A DNA stretch of 64,000 nt from Mimachlamys varia (GCA_947623455.1 OX392532.1:31284792-31348791); one strand, 5' to 3'. Numbered from the stretch's first letter, positions 11,697 through 23,179 are shown. The notes: generated by a model from the letters alone, not told the origin. Numbers and translations: made by a program.

Positions 11697-13162
11697 GGGC
11701 CTACATCGCTCAACTGGTATCAATCTCTGGCTTATATTATAGTGTAACCCTAAAAATCCCTAAAATCTTTTACTGTGAGACATTTAGAAGAACATGTTAA
11801 AATTTAAACATATTTTACCCCTGTGACCTTGTAAGACAACATCGTTTATTTTCAAATTTTGTTTGGCTTCATCCCAGGACGCTACCAGCCAAATATCATG
11901 TCTCTAGGCATTTAGGTTTACCAGAACAAGTTTCTCAAAGCTTTGAACAGATTTGACTCCTGTGACCTTCAATATTGGTCAAGGTCATTTTCTTTCGCAA
12001 ACTTTGTAAAGCTTCATCCAAGGAACCTGTCAGCCAAATATCATGCTTCTAGGGCTTTTGGTATTTCAGAAGAACTCGTTTGAAAGTTTTAACAGATTTG
12101 ACCCTTGTGATCTTGAATATAGGCCAAGGTCATGTCTTTTCGCAAACTTTGTTGGGCTTCATCCAAGGAACCTGTCAGCCAAATATCATGCTTCTAGGGC
12201 TTTGGTATTTCAGAAGAAGTCGTTTGAAGGTTTTAACAGATTTGACTCCTGTGACCTCGAATATGAGTCAAGGTCATTTCTTTTCCCAAAATTTGTCGGG
12301 CTTCATCCAAGGAACCTTCCAGCCAAATATCATGCTTCTAGGGATTTTGGTATTTCAGAAGAAGTCGTTTGAAGGTTTTAACAGATTTGACCCCTGTGTC
12401 CTCGAATATGAGTCAAGGTCACTTTTCCCAAACTTTGTCGAGCTTCATACAAGGAACCTGTCAGCCAAATATCATGCTTCTTGGGCTTTTGGTTAATCAA
12501 GTTGTTTAAATGTTTTAACAGATTTGACCCCTGTGACCTTGAATAAAGGTCACGGTCATTTCTTTTCGCAAACTTTGTCATGCTTCATCTAAGGAAGCTA
12601 CAAGCCATATATAATGTCTCTAGGTCTACTGGTTAATCAGAAGAAGTCATTTAAATGTTTTAACAGATTTGACCCTTGTGACCTTGAATATAGGTCAAGG
12701 TCATTTCTTTTCGCAAACTTTGTCGGGCTTCATCCAAAGAATCTTTCAGCTAAATATCATATTTCTAGGAAATTTGATTTATTAGAAGAAGTCGTTTAAA
12801 GGTTATAATAGATTTGACCCCTGTGGCATTGAATATGGGTCAAGGTCGTTTCTTTACGCAAACTTTATTCAGCTTCATCCGAGGAAGCTACCAGTCAAAT
12901 ATGAGGTCTCTATGCCTGACGGTATTTTAGAAGAAGTTGTTTGAAGGTTTCCACATTTTTGACCCCTGTGACTTTGAAATTAGGTCAAAGTGATTTTTTT
13001 TTCGCAAACTTTGTTCAGCTCCTTCCAAGAAAGCTACCAGCCACATTTCATGTCACTAGGCCTGTCAGTATTTTAGAAGAAGTCTTTTAAAGGAAAAATT
13101 TGACGGACGCAGGATGGACGGACGACGGACGCTGCACCATCACATAAGCTCACTTGGCCCTT
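11697..13162. mobile_element. TIR element carrying a 145-bp tandem array (bivalve MINE/pearl-like)
   Basis: The left end 'aagaggccaaatgggcctac' and the inverted right end 'aagggccaagtgagcttatg' form imperfect terminal inverted repeats of about 20 bp. Inside are about eight or nine diverged units marked by the phrase 'tttgacyccTgtgaccttga', at 11952, 12097, 12241, 12386, 12523, 12668, 12813 and 12958: a period of 144-145 bp with one 137-bp unit. The end includes 'gacggacgacggacgctgca'. Bivalves have miniature elements with internal tandem repeats (pearl/MINE types); assignment to that group is by structure. Open frames at 12043-12799 are side effects of the repeat and not genes. Confidence 0.7.
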
Positions 13163-13638
13163 AAGATATTTGATTTTGTGCAAGTAGTGTAAAAGTGAAA
13201 TACTTCGTGGTGTGAAAGCTTTTGCTTATTTCACTGCCAATAATTTTTCGCAGATGTACATTGTATGCACTTTTTTTTTGATACCATTCAATTTCTATAG
13301 TGGATAGTATATGTCACATTACTAAACAGAAGACTGACAGCACAAACATTTCCACACTGCCAACAGTTTGGAGGCTGACTAAGCGAAAAATTCCACACGC
13401 AAGTTTGATGAAAATTAATGAAAGAAAGAAGTGCTGACAAATTTCAGTGGGCAGACAGATGGCTATGGAAAGTGTTTCTACACGACCCCACCCCCCCCAA
13501 CCTGAAACATTAAGGATGAAATTTATTTTTTGATAGATGATTTCATTCGATATAATTTTGCTAGTTTGACGTCACTTGAATCTTCCCGGTTTATCATGAC
13601 ACAGTGGTGCTATATATGTGTACCGATGGGTTAAACTA

Positions 13639-13855
13639 GTCCTCGCAGTGGTCGAGTGGTTAAGGTGTTCCGACATTCTACCACTAGCCCACCAACCCTG
13701 GGAACTTGCGAGTTCGAAACCAACGAGAGGCAGTTGCCAGGTACTGACCATTGGTCGGTGGTTTTTACTCGGGGTACTCTGGCTTTCCTCCACCTCCAAA
13801 ACCTCCTTAAACTACCTGGCTGTTAATAGGACTTCAAACAAAATAAACCAAACCT
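13639..13855 (+). repeat. tRNA-derived SINE, copy 1
   Basis: Begins with a tRNA-like head ('gtggtcgagtggttaaggtg', box A type of a Ser/Leu-class tRNA; box B 'gagttcgaaacc'). The body follows: 'ggcagttgccaggtactgac', 'ggcggtttttactcg'-like and 'ctttcctccacctcc', ending 'ctgttaatagg...aaataaaccaaacc'. The same body occurs inverted at 27651-27845. This kind of SINE is widespread in bivalve genomes. Confidence 0.75.
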
Positions 13856-13860
13856 CATAA

Positions 13861-14030
13861 CTAGAAATGACTGCTAGACATAAATGCCCCCTTACCTCAT
13901 ATGAAATTAGTTCTACATGCTTAATTATTATGTAAGTTTGATGACAATCGGATCAGTGGTTATTTCAATAAGCTGGTTACATTACCATGGGACAGGACGG
14001 GACGGACATGGATATACTCATGTAAACATT
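13861..14030 (+). repeat. dispersed repeat shared with 56463-56690
   Basis: 'ctagaaatg...agacataaa', 'atgatgacaatcggatcagt', 'ctggttacattaccatggga' and 'gggacggacatggatat' recur in the same order at 56463-56690, inside intron 2 of lectin gene D. Full family and ends not determined. The copy here follows the SINE directly. Confidence 0.6.
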
Positions 14031-15170
14031 GAATTTGTCAGAAATATGTCAATGTTTCCCCTGATTTATGAGTCTTAAGCAGAACATTGAAAGAAAATTA
14101 CCTTCAAAGGAGAAGCTGGGTGTTTAAAGCAAAACAATTCTTATCAATGTTTTTTTTTCCAAAGTTTGCACATATATATACATTTAAGTGTCCTCTGTCA
14201 CATAATATCATATTGTGACCCATTTCTTTGTATACAAGGGAGGTAATTAATCTAATTATCTTCCTTTCCACACAAAATGCAATATTCACAAAGAAAAAAT
14301 TCAATTATCAGTTGTAAAGTATTTATTTTTCGGAATCTGCAAATAATACAAGAAGACTTCCTTTCATATAAAAATGATTAATTTTAGTATAACCTTAACC
14401 TTGAAATACCGAATGGCACGAACCTATATAGTGTATTCTTTTTCTCAAAATTATGTAATATTTGCACTGAAACTCAATACCCGGTATATGAACAATAACA
14501 GCAGAAATACTTTTCATTTGAGTGTGAAAGCAAAATCTTTTCTGACGTAACTCCTATGCTATTGATGACATCATTGCATTAACATTTTTCTATGAGAGTC
14601 TTTTAAGGTTGCTTTGCTTTGGATATCATGGAGAATATCCCTGGATCAAGTTTATCTGAATTGCATATTGTTTACCTTTATTGAGATGCATTTTTGTTTT
14701 TAAGAAAATGTAGACTTCATAGCACTGGTGTTATTCCTAATCCAGTCCCTCTGTACCCCATGTGATTTAGTTACACTTCCAGGAAAAAGCAGGGCATTTT
14801 TATTCACCTGAGAAAAAAAATATTATCAACATATACTTTCCAATTTCCACATATATACATATCCAAAATTGACAATAGACAACTATACGAGTACTTAAGA
14901 AATGTATATTGACCCAAGATATGTTTGTAAATACTAAACTTTAATCTTCATATAGATCTTGACCCTTACCTAAAGAGAAGTATTGACATTTCTCTTTACA
15001 AAATATGAAGTGTTTATCGTGTAAAATTCAGACAAATTTTATCAGAAAATTATAAATGAAATTTGGCTCAGGTCATGATCAGTCAGTATAAAAATAAATA
15101 TACATTATACAGACACAACTTTTTTGAGAAATTGCACTAAACTGAGGGTATCTATGAAGTCAACACTTAC
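14031..15170. other. no firm gene; possible intronic sequence
   Basis: AT-rich, no clear repeat structure seen. If the Mutsu-like exons at 15.2-15.8 kb belong to a live gene, its later exons would lie here on the - strand, but I could not identify any with confidence. Confidence 0.4.
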
Positions 15171-15175
15171 CTTGT

Positions 15176-15255
15176 TCAGCCAACTGTGTCCTTCATTCTT
15201 TTGCATCAAAGCAGAAGATGCTCTTGCTTCCAAAGCCTTGGTCCAATCATAAAAC
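15176..15255 (-). CDS. candidate exon, continuation of the Mutator-like protein
   Basis: On the - strand a 'ctacag' acceptor is followed by an open stretch reading FYDWTKALEARASSAL and MQKNEGHSWLNK, then a good GTAAGT donor. The 'WTKALEARASSAL' stretch resembles the segment that follows the zinc-knuckle in animal Mutator-like (Mutsu) proteins. However, the phase does not join the upstream exon at 15700-15828: the upstream exon leaves one base, and this reading needs two. Either a splice site is misplaced or the gene is broken. Confidence 0.35.
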
Positions 15256-15699
15256 CTGTAGAAAGTGATAATGTTATATAGAATTGCAAATAATTTATGA
15301 ATTTCCATTTTCTCTACTTTGATACACAATAAAATATGAAAATATATGTGGTATTGATCAAAAGTAGGCAAAATAATCAAATACCCTTACCCTACCACTT
15401 CACATTGACTAAACCGGCCGCTGTGTAATAAAAATTTCTGTCTAATATGGCCAAGTACTCCAAGAACTTATACAGTACTTTATACCTCTACAAACCGACA
15501 ATTGTTTAAACAACAGACTATTAGTTTTGGTCCCAGTGACTTTGGGTTTAGACAGCTGGTTTAACTGTATATAGTTGAATTAAAATAAAATGTTTTTCAC
15601 ACAGTCTCATGGTAATAAGAGTAAACTAAGAGTGAATGTACAGGTACAAGTCAGTTTTATAGATATAATCTATATACAATTTTGACTAACTCTACAAAC

Positions 15700-15828
15700 C
15701 TGTCCAATTAACATTGCATCTATGTTTTGAAACTGTCTCGGACCTTCTCAGATGATACTGGCACACACTACAGCTTCTTGTTTTAAAGTCAAAGTCCACA
15801 ATCTTTCCAGTGTTGACACCAATAAGAC
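15700..15828 (-). CDS. candidate exon of a Mutator-like (Mutsu-domain) transposase-derived protein
   Basis: A 129-nt open exon between 'tttcag' and a weak GTTTGT donor encodes 42 whole codons, including GVNTGKIVDFDFKTRSCSVC and KHRCNVNWTG. The pattern T-G-K-[IV]-[VL]-D, then C-x2-C, then H-x-C-x3-[NW], is that of the Mutsu-type domain of animal Mutator-like element proteins. These are transposases or host genes derived from them. Only a fragment is seen; a possible first exon lies at 19793-20041 and a possible next exon at 15176-15255. The family call rests on motif recognition, not an alignment. Confidence 0.5.
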
Positions 15829-15876
15829 CTGAAATTTAAACAATATAAGTTATCTCCCTTTACTTTGTTAACTCAA

Positions 15877-16141
15877 GGGCCAGTATTCATGAAACCGTTT
15901 TCATGCTCAAGCATGGATTCTGTGCTCAAGCCAGCTTTCTTGAAACTCTCCTTAATCATGTTGAAGAGTCAAAAAGTCAATGTAAATGTTAAAAAAAGTT
16001 TTTGGCTTTATCTCTCTTCAACTTTTTCCCAAAACTTTGACAAAGTTAGATTTTTTAAATAATCTATGGCCAAAACAAGAAATAAGGCTTGAGCACGAAA
16101 TCCATGCTTGAGCATGAGAACGGTTTCATGAATACGGGCCC
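15877..16141. mobile_element. MITE with about 56-bp inverted ends
   Basis: 'gggccagtattcatgaaacc' through 'tgctcaagcatggat...gctcaagcc' at the left is mirrored by 'ggcttgagcac...atccatgcttgagcatgaga' through 'ggtttcatgaatacgggccc' at the right. The 150-bp middle has no coding capacity. It lies just 5' of the Mutsu-like exon at 15700-15828 (on that exon's strand), so it is intronic if the gene is real. Confidence 0.75.
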
Positions 16142-16411
16142 AGGACTACAACAAAACTACCCCTTATAATTATCAGTCACAGGGACATGCTACAATTAAA
16201 ATGTATTTATAAAATGTTAAGGAGTATATATAAACACAGACTCCCCGCCATTTTAAACTTGTAAACATTTTATGCATATCTGCAATAAAATTCAACTTTA
16301 AGAAAATAATTGTATTGAAGCCAATAATTGAATATCTCACATATTTTTTAGAATAAACTTTTATTGTAACTCATCCCTCTGCTTGTACATTATATTGCAG
16401 ATCAGATATAT

Positions 16412-16903
16412 AGAGGTTACACAACGATTGGTTGTTGGATATGGAATTTATTTCACTCGAGTTAATTATTTTTTAAATGTTACAAAAGACATGAGCTTTA
16501 GCGAGTGTCTTTTGTAACTTTTAAAAAATAATTAACGAGAGTGAAATAAATTTCATATCCAATAACCACGAGTCGTGTGAATTGTTTCTACCACAATAAT
16601 ATTAAGTCGCAAGAGCAGTGTTGTTTTTTGTGAACCGCGTAATATTTGCCCGAAAACACATCATCTCGTATATATTCCCGCGAAATTGTGAAAACGTCAA
16701 CAATCGATGACGACGTCAACAATCAGCACGTTGCATTGAACCACATGATTTCCGGTCAAAGTTCAACTTCTCAACCAATCAAAAGACCGGAAGGTCATAT
16801 TCCTTTAGTGGTATATAACATATATTTATCCAACAGTCAGCCCGTTTATACAATGGTCTGGGAGTGGAATAACACAGGGTATTGCGGTAGAAATATTAAT
16901 TAG
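16412..16903 (+). mobile_element. about 490-bp non-autonomous element, copy 1 (family shared with 54.6-55.2 kb)
   Basis: Starts 'tagaggttacacaacga' with a subterminal foldback: 'ggatatggaatttatttcac' mirrored by 'gtgaaataaatttcatatcc', with short spacer 'tgagctttagcgag'. It continues through 'gttcaacttctcaaccaatc' to 'aataacacagggtattgcgg'. The same sequence, inverted and about 80-85% similar by eye, occupies 54625-55171. The 85-codon open frame inside is not conserved as protein. Confidence 0.7.
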
Positions 16904-17007
16904 AACACTTCAGACTTAAAACTGCAGACCTGAGTTGGGTCAGACTAAGCTTGTTCTAATATACAAAACAAAATGTATATATTCATTTAATAGAACAGCA
17001 CCAGCCT

Positions 17008-18919
17008 TAGTCCGAAGGGTTCTGACTCTCTGACCCGCTAAATATTTGGACGACAGCTGGCGGGTGTGAGGGTCAAAATTCCTCCTTAGTTAAAAAGTGG
17101 AAATTTTACCGACCCGTGCACGGGTCGCCTTTTAAGCCGTGTTTTATAATATGAAACATTTTCCATCACATGTAAATTAAGTATCAATGGAAAGAACATA
17201 TATTTTTCTTCTAAGGCCATACCAATTTAATTTGTTGGTCGTCGGATTAACCGCTCCTGTTTTGGAAAAATAAAATAAAAGTAAAAGTAAAATATCACCG
17301 CTCCAATTTTAGCGTCAATGAAAAATGACGAATCCAGACATATTTTACAATGGTTCAAAATTGAGAAAACGTCATTTATTTCCGGATCATTTGAATGTTT
17401 GAAACGAAGGTAAAAATGGTATTTCAAGCGGTTTTTGTTTTGGCAGAAACACGAAGGAAATGCGCGACGAGGCTTTTTCGCTTTTGAAGAAAATTGGGAA
17501 CGTGTCAAAATGGATTTCCTATCGTGTTTGTTGCTACATAATCCGGTCGCCATAATGTATTGCAAAATACCGCAATAGAATGGTTCATCGTTCCAAGATC
17601 TCTTGATCAAATAAACAGAATACGGAACTCAAGCAGTCTCACTAAAAAGCGACAGAAAAGTTCAAAAGTTAAAAAAACGTGTTTGTTATTAAGATTTTGT
17701 ATTGATGTAGGTATTACCATTCGAACTCTCATCCAGATTCCGTAGTTACCTAGTTACCAGTAATCAGGACATTTAAATCCCGAATGGATTAACACTGGGA
17801 TCATGATGCTTTTTCAACGATGATATAGACAATAATGAACTTATTCATATACATACTGGACCTCAGCTTATAAACTTATTTTAATTTTTATGATCTGGAT
17901 ATTTAGTACACAAATAATGCTTGTGTCCATTAATATTACTATAACTATTATTCTAAATCAAAGTTTGTCAGGAAAACACCTAGTGCCATATATCTAGACT
18001 TCAGGGTTTGTTTTATAGCGGTACATCATACATTTATTTTGTCATAATTAATTTATATCAATCCGATAAAATATGCATTCTGCATGAAAAGAAGCATCTA
18101 AATACCCACAAAAAATATGGTTGCTAAAAGGTGTTTCCTGTAGCTTTGGTTCAATCACTAAACTTGAATGGCTGACCTTGGGTCTTCTATTAAGAAGGTA
18201 ATTAAGTAGTTTATACCATGGAAATAATAAAATAAAACGCTACAACAGTTTAAATACGTGTACTATTTGGTGATACATTATATTAATAGTCAAACACGTA
18301 TTCTAACATTAAGCCTTTTGAAAACTACCGCTCGCTCGAAATTTTAAGGAGTTCAAAATTTTGTTAAAACAAAAAAAAATCGCCCGCCCGCTCGCTCCAA
18401 TTTTGAAATTTCATTTTCCGAAGAACAATAAATCAAATTGGTATGGCCTAACCTACACATTTAATCAAGTCACAGGAGATAGTAAACCAACTGTCGTCAT
18501 CCATTTCTACAAAATAACCAGTTTCCTGACATCTGTTTGAAAATGGCCGCCGCCTAACGTCATGTGAACAATAATAGTTAGGCAGAAAGTAATTCTCGCG
18601 GGATCTCGTGACGCGCGGCCATTTTCAAACAGATGTCAGGAAACTTATTTTTTTTTAGAAATGGGAGGCATTGAACAGCTAGTTTACGACCTCATGTGAC
18701 TTGATTAAATGTGTAGGTTAGTAGAAAAATATCTGTTCTTTCCATTGATACCTAGTTTACATGTGATCGAAAATGTTTTATATTGTAAAACACAGCTTAA
18801 ACAGTGACCTGTGCACGGTCGGTAAAATTTCCACTTTTTAACTAAGGGGGAATTCTGACTCTCGCACCCGCCTGTCGTCAAATATTTAGCGGGTCAGAGA
18901 GTCAGAACCCTTCGCACTA
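17008..18919. mobile_element. 1.9-kb element with about 230-bp terminal inverted repeats
   Basis: The left arm (17008 to about 17240) and right arm (about 18430-18447 plus 18721-18919) are inverses. Shared blocks include 'gaagggttctgactctctga', 'cccgctaaatattt', 'ttaaaaagtggaaattttac', 'tcaatggaaagaaca' and 'ggccataccaattt'. The right arm is split by a complete nested MITE at 18451-18718. The interior has a minus-strand open frame of 127 codons (17227-17610), unrecognised, partly basic, with an in-frame Met in good context at about codon 20. It may be captured sequence or chance. No transposase is seen, so it is probably non-autonomous. Confidence 0.7.
18451..18718. mobile_element. nested foldback MITE, TA target duplication
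   Basis: An almost complete hairpin: 'acctacacatttaatcaagt' is mirrored by 'acttgattaaatgtgtaggt', and 'agtttcctgacatctgtttg' by 'caaacagatgtcaggaaact', with CpG-rich middle 'gtgacgcgcggcc'. TA flanks it on both sides (18449-18450, 18719-18720). The uninterrupted left arm of the host element (about 17190-17225) shows the sequence before insertion. TA duplication suggests the Tc1/mariner superfamily. Confidence 0.8.
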
Positions 18920-19036
18920 CACCAGCCTAGGCAGACAAAGCCACAACATACAGTGTAGAATCATATTCAGACTCTATATTCAATAAACCTATAAATGCTT
19001 CATAAATTATGTTGTGTAGCGGATCTAGAAAGGATT

Positions 19037-19113
19037 GATCAGATAGCTCAATTGGTTGAGCATGCCATCCGTCTAGAGTTCAGAAGATCCTGGGTTCAAA
19101 CCCCAGTCTGGCC
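19037..19113 (+). repeat. tRNA-like sequence, SINE head or tRNA pseudogene
   Basis: Good internal promoter boxes: A box 'tagctcaattgg' and B box 'gggttcaaacccc', with a perfect T stem. The acceptor ends GATCAGA and TCTGGCC pair at five to six of seven positions. The anticodon arm region ('tgccatccgtctagagttca') does not fold into a normal arm, so a working tRNA is unlikely. Confidence 0.5.
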
Positions 19114-19257
19114 GTGCATTTTTCCTCTCTTGTTCAATTATATTGTTTGAAAAGGAAAACCTCAAGTAGGTCTGCTTAAATGGAATAGAGACGGACATAA
19201 TTCTTTTCAGCTAATTATTTGAATTCAGCTATTTTCATCTTTAAATTAAGAAATGTT

Positions 19258-19330
19258 GTGGCCGGGCCGGGAATTGAACCCAGGACTCTCGCTTGGAAGG
19301 CAAACGTTCTAACCATTGAGACAAAAGTCT
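19258..19330 (-). repeat. tRNA-Gly(TCC)-like pseudogene or SINE head
   Basis: On the - strand: 'tgtctcaatggttaga' (A box), 'gccttccaagc' (anticodon loop with TCC, as in tRNA-Gly), then 'gggttcaattcccgg' (T arm). The 5' acceptor strand does not pair with the 3' 'ggcccggcc', so it is probably a pseudogene or the head of a SINE. It lies 145 bp from the other tRNA-like sequence, in the opposite orientation. Confidence 0.5.
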
Positions 19331-19792
19331 GAACATTAGGCTCGAGCCTAACGCTGCCTAATTTTACCACAGAAATATCATTTATTTATTGACTTGATAT
19401 ACACAAATAATACCCGTTTTGGGTGCTCCCAATTCTTTCTAAGAAATTCAGCTAATTTTCTTTGGTGCAAAAGCATGCCTATACGCCTGTAGACTGTACA
19501 TGTAGTATTGTAGATTTGAACACATTTTTGATTGAAAAGGAAATCGAACCTGGGCATGCAGGGACAAAAATATCGAATTAATCGACCATGGGTGAATTAT
19601 CTTGTTATGCATGTAGAAGTTGTGACAGATGTAGATTAGATCTTAATTTTTAAGTATTGTTAGTTTGTTACCTACCTAAATTGTACATGTAGATAACTGT
19701 TGAATCGGTGTCAAAACTTTAGTTTGGAGTTCTTTTTCCTGTGGGGTCCAAGTTGCTGACACACACTGTTCGGACATGTTATGTACGTAATA

Positions 19793-20041
19793 TTAATGGT
19801 AACTTGCATTGCCATACCGTAAATTATCTCGACAACAAAACCTCAGATTTACATTTTCTCGAAAAGTACATGTATACAGTACTGTCAACTCAACCACACT
19901 AGTAATGGTCTTTGTCTTCTTTGATTGATGTCGTGTTTTTTTTTGTTGATCAGATGCACCTGTTCCGATCTTTTTAATAGTCTCTTTGTTGGCTAGTCTT
20001 CCTTTGAGCCTGATGCGACTCTGGTTTCGTCTGGCTGCCAT
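19793..20041 (-). CDS. candidate first exon, basic N-terminus (unassigned)
   Basis: An open frame starting in good context (CAAATATGGCAG) reads MAARRNQSRIRLKGRLANK followed by a Lys/Gln/Thr-rich stretch. Its composition is unlike the AT-driven noise frames nearby. A possible donor is 'ttacg|gtatgg' near the 3' end. It could be the first exon of the Mutsu-like gene whose exons lie 4 kb downstream on the same strand, since such proteins often start with a short basic segment. That link is inference only. Confidence 0.3.
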   Translation of the reverse strand: MAARRNQSRIRLKGRLANKETIKKIGTGASDQQKKTRHQSKKTKTITSVVELTVLYTCTFRENVNLRFCCRDNLRYGNASYH

Positions 20042-20059
20042 ATTTGTTTACCGCTGATC

Positions 20060-21970
20060 ATGACATGTCCTTCCGCGAGTTCCGGTTCTATTTTTATACG
20101 AGCAATCACATGACTTTCCGAAACACGTCACCATTACTTGTTCCCGCGTTCAATGTAGATTCGCAAAAAAAAATAAGAAATGCTTTTTCAATATTGAAAA
20201 CGATAATAAAAATATAACTTAAGCATCAGTATGTTAAAGAATAAATCCTGATATGAATAAAATAGGTTGTTCCTCAATAGTCCAAACAATTAAGGTTTTA
20301 AAAAATGTAGAAAATGTTTGATTTCGTACCATGTTGATATTCCTATAATTAGTCGAATGGCGGCCGTGAAATTGAGCAGAAATGGGCCAAATTTAGCGGA
20401 AAATGCCATTTTAAGGTACTTTCTGGTTATTTAACACAACCGAGACCTTGATTTTTGTTCTTAGAATAACATTTGCCTTCAGAAAATGTATTTCATTTGG
20501 AAATTGGTCCAAACACGAGCTAATTATTATTATTATGTAAGATTATGTTTTAAAAACATCTTGGTTTTCTGTATTTGTATCTTTAATGTATTAACAATGT
20601 CGTGCAAAATTTGTTTGATTCCTTTATAACTGAAACTGTATCAGTAAAGGCTGTATAGATCTTACTACAGACAATTAAATTTCGTTTGAGACACATCTTC
20701 CATTGGTTTGTTGATTAAATCAATCAATCGATAGAATGAAAAATAAAGGACATGTTTTGTTGACGTCATACCCAAAGTACTACTTTTAAAATAAAAATAT
20801 CGACTGCTTTTTAGTGCTACATCGGTGCACTGTCCCGTTGATATGTCGTTTGCCAGAAGAGACCTACATACGATTCTTGGTATCATGAATTTAGGCCTAC
20901 ATTCGGCCACTGCCCCCAATGAAACTAGCGAATTGTATCCCATTCGCGTCCTGCTGAATCAATGAATGATGTAAACACGATCACAAACCGACCTTCGCAT
21001 ACTGTGGCATTTTTATACTCCAAAACATGTCGTCTCATGTTTCATTTGAAACTCCTCTTTTAACAACTGAGTTTTCCAGTTCCACCAATCATAATTTATA
21101 AGAGATAACTAGGGGATACGTTGTTTCAGAGTTCCTCTGTGTGAACTGGAACGACTGTCATGGCGACCTTTCCTTGGCAACTATCATAGTGACGTCAGAG
21201 TATGCGGTTTATTTAGAGTGCACTTCATTACAATCCTTAAATATGCTCACATCGTAGTATGTGATCCCTGCTAGTAGAAAAGCTACATTGCATTCACTTA
21301 TTAGCATATATTTGTGTTTTGTTTTCTCCATGCTACAACGGACAAAGGTTCTGTGTGTACAACAAAATTATAATGAACATTATGTTTTATATACTTGTCA
21401 AGAGAGTATTTCTGGTCGTTTTTACGAGTTGTCTCCCTTTGCGTACACTGGATGCATTTTACACAAAATAAAACGAAGATAATTTCTTGTTATTTATTTC
21501 AGCAGTCTTTACACTACACAAGTTAAAATAATGACACAAAGTGTAGATATTTCTCTTATTGTGATTTTTTTAGCTACTATTCTGCATATTTGTTTACTAA
21601 ACTACTACTTCTGGTACCGATATTTTAATCTGCTGATATGTAACATGTCGTCAGTGTAGCGAGTGGTGAAGTGCAACTATTTTTCTCTCTTTTTTCTCCC
21701 CTTTCTTTCTGTCTTTCCCTTGGTACATTTAATTTGAATGATATAACTGTACTATCGCCGAATTGTCAGAGTTTGTGTGATAGAAAGAAACTCTTATTAT
21801 AGCTGAGAGAAAAAAAAATATAGTATATCTATTTTACATGACGCACAGTTCACTTAAGAACAGAAAAATAGTATAAAAATGAGTGCAGGTATTATGTTTA
21901 TTTTGTTATATATAACTCTAATGGTGATGATATTCTTTTAGATAATAGTTTTGAAGTACAAAGAGAGAAG
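20060..21970. other. no firm gene; possible promoter-like segment
   Basis: A minus-strand open frame at 20665-20943 (MGYNSLVSLGAVAECRPKF start) has more balanced composition than usual here but no recognised motif or splice context. At 21120-21205 there is a GC-richer segment with a CRE-like 'gtgacgtcag'. Nothing further can be supported. Confidence 0.35.
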
Positions 21971-21974
21971 AAAC

Positions 21975-23020
21975 CCTTAATTAAATGGAAACCCTATTGC
22001 TCTTGATATCGATATAGATAAGTCTAGGATAACTTTGATCTCACTATATGGACCAAATCAGGAAACCCCGGACTTTTATAACCAAGTCACTGATGTAGTG
22101 TAAAGATCACTCTAGTCCAAACATAACTTTAACCTGGACTGAATTTTAAACAAATGAAGGTTCTCTGGAAGTTTTACCATACGCTGGTATACGAGCATGA
22201 ATATTCGGATTTTTTAAGCTTGCATTGAGAATATCAAGCTGCTATATTGTTTACCTGTAACGTCCCAAGGTTAGATAACATTATATCGGATAGGTTAAAG
22301 GGTAGTATTACACTTGAGGAAGAAGCACGGGAAACTCTTAAAAAATTGTTTTAAGTCATGGCGTATTAGTAGGTCAGTGTTCAGTTAAACTGAGATACAG
22401 TGTTGTTGTTTGTATTCCAAAGGGAGAAAAGCTACATCACTTTAAAAAAGAAATGGAGACCAATTACATTCTTAAATGTCACATGCAAAATTGCCTCTGG
22501 AGTTATTTAAGGTAGATTTCTGAAATAAATATGTGTTAGGTAATATATAAACGAAGATCCGACAGGTTTTTGATAACAAAGATATATGGGAGAAAATAGT
22601 GTGTGATGTAATGCAATATTTTTAAAAAACAGAACTTTATTAATATGTTGTTGTTAAACGACTAAGAAAATGTATTGATACGGATCTAAAATATTTTAAT
22701 TTCGGGGTAGACATTAGAAATTGAGTAAAAATACTCCATAGTGTTATAAATGCATCTCTTAATCAAGGTGGTAATAGTTTGGAAGTTTAAAAGTCCATAA
22801 TGTGTGCTGAAATTCTAGCTAAATTAGAAACAATATTCACATTAATGATGTTGATATAAAAAATGTACTAATATTAAATGTTCATTATTCAGACGACACT
22901 ACATTAATTTTGGATATCAATATCACTTAATGAGGCTATTTTTTATTCGAATAGTTATGCATTTATTTTCCTGGTTTAAATGTTAATACTAGAAGAACTG
23001 AAGTCATATAGCTGGAGAGT
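21975..23020 (+). pseudogene. decayed LINE (endonuclease and reverse transcriptase remnants)
   Basis: Near 21990-22090 the + strand reads GNPIALDIDIDKSRI then TLISLYGPNQETPDFYNQV, the endonuclease segment typical of L1/Tx1-like and related LINEs. Further on, 'LRRFLK'-type noise alternates with recognisable pieces: a 'PRLDNIISDRLKGSI'-like segment (about 22270-22310) and the reverse-transcriptase region 'CAEILAKLE' followed by 'SDDTTLIL' (a form of YADDT), then 'FSGLNVNTRRTEVIW'. Many stops and frameshifts break it and large parts are missing. It is an old, dead copy; the clade is uncertain. Confidence 0.6.
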
Positions 23021-23032
23021 TATAATTATATC

Positions 23033-23034
<2 letters not shown>

Positions 23035-23071
<37 letters not shown>
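23035..23071 (+). repeat. (GAT)n microsatellite
   Basis: About twelve uninterrupted ATG/GAT triplets at the 3' end of the decayed LINE, followed 90 bp later by a short (GT)n run at 23166-23180. Confidence 0.9.
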
Positions 23072-23074
<3 letters not shown>

Positions 23075-23179
23075 TTTCATGATAACAAAATGATAAAGAA
23101 TGATGAATTAATAGATCATGATAATTATTTTATATAATGTTTGATATGATTATAATGATGCTAGTGTGTGTGTGTGTGT

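Noticed and set aside
12043..12799. Three overlapping open frames of up to 138 codons
   Set aside because: They are produced by the 145-bp tandem repeat: the same peptide recurs with each unit and the frame shifts where unit length changes.
19037..19330. Two functional tRNA genes
   Set aside because: One lacks a proper anticodon arm and the other a paired acceptor stem; both fit SINE heads or pseudogenes better.
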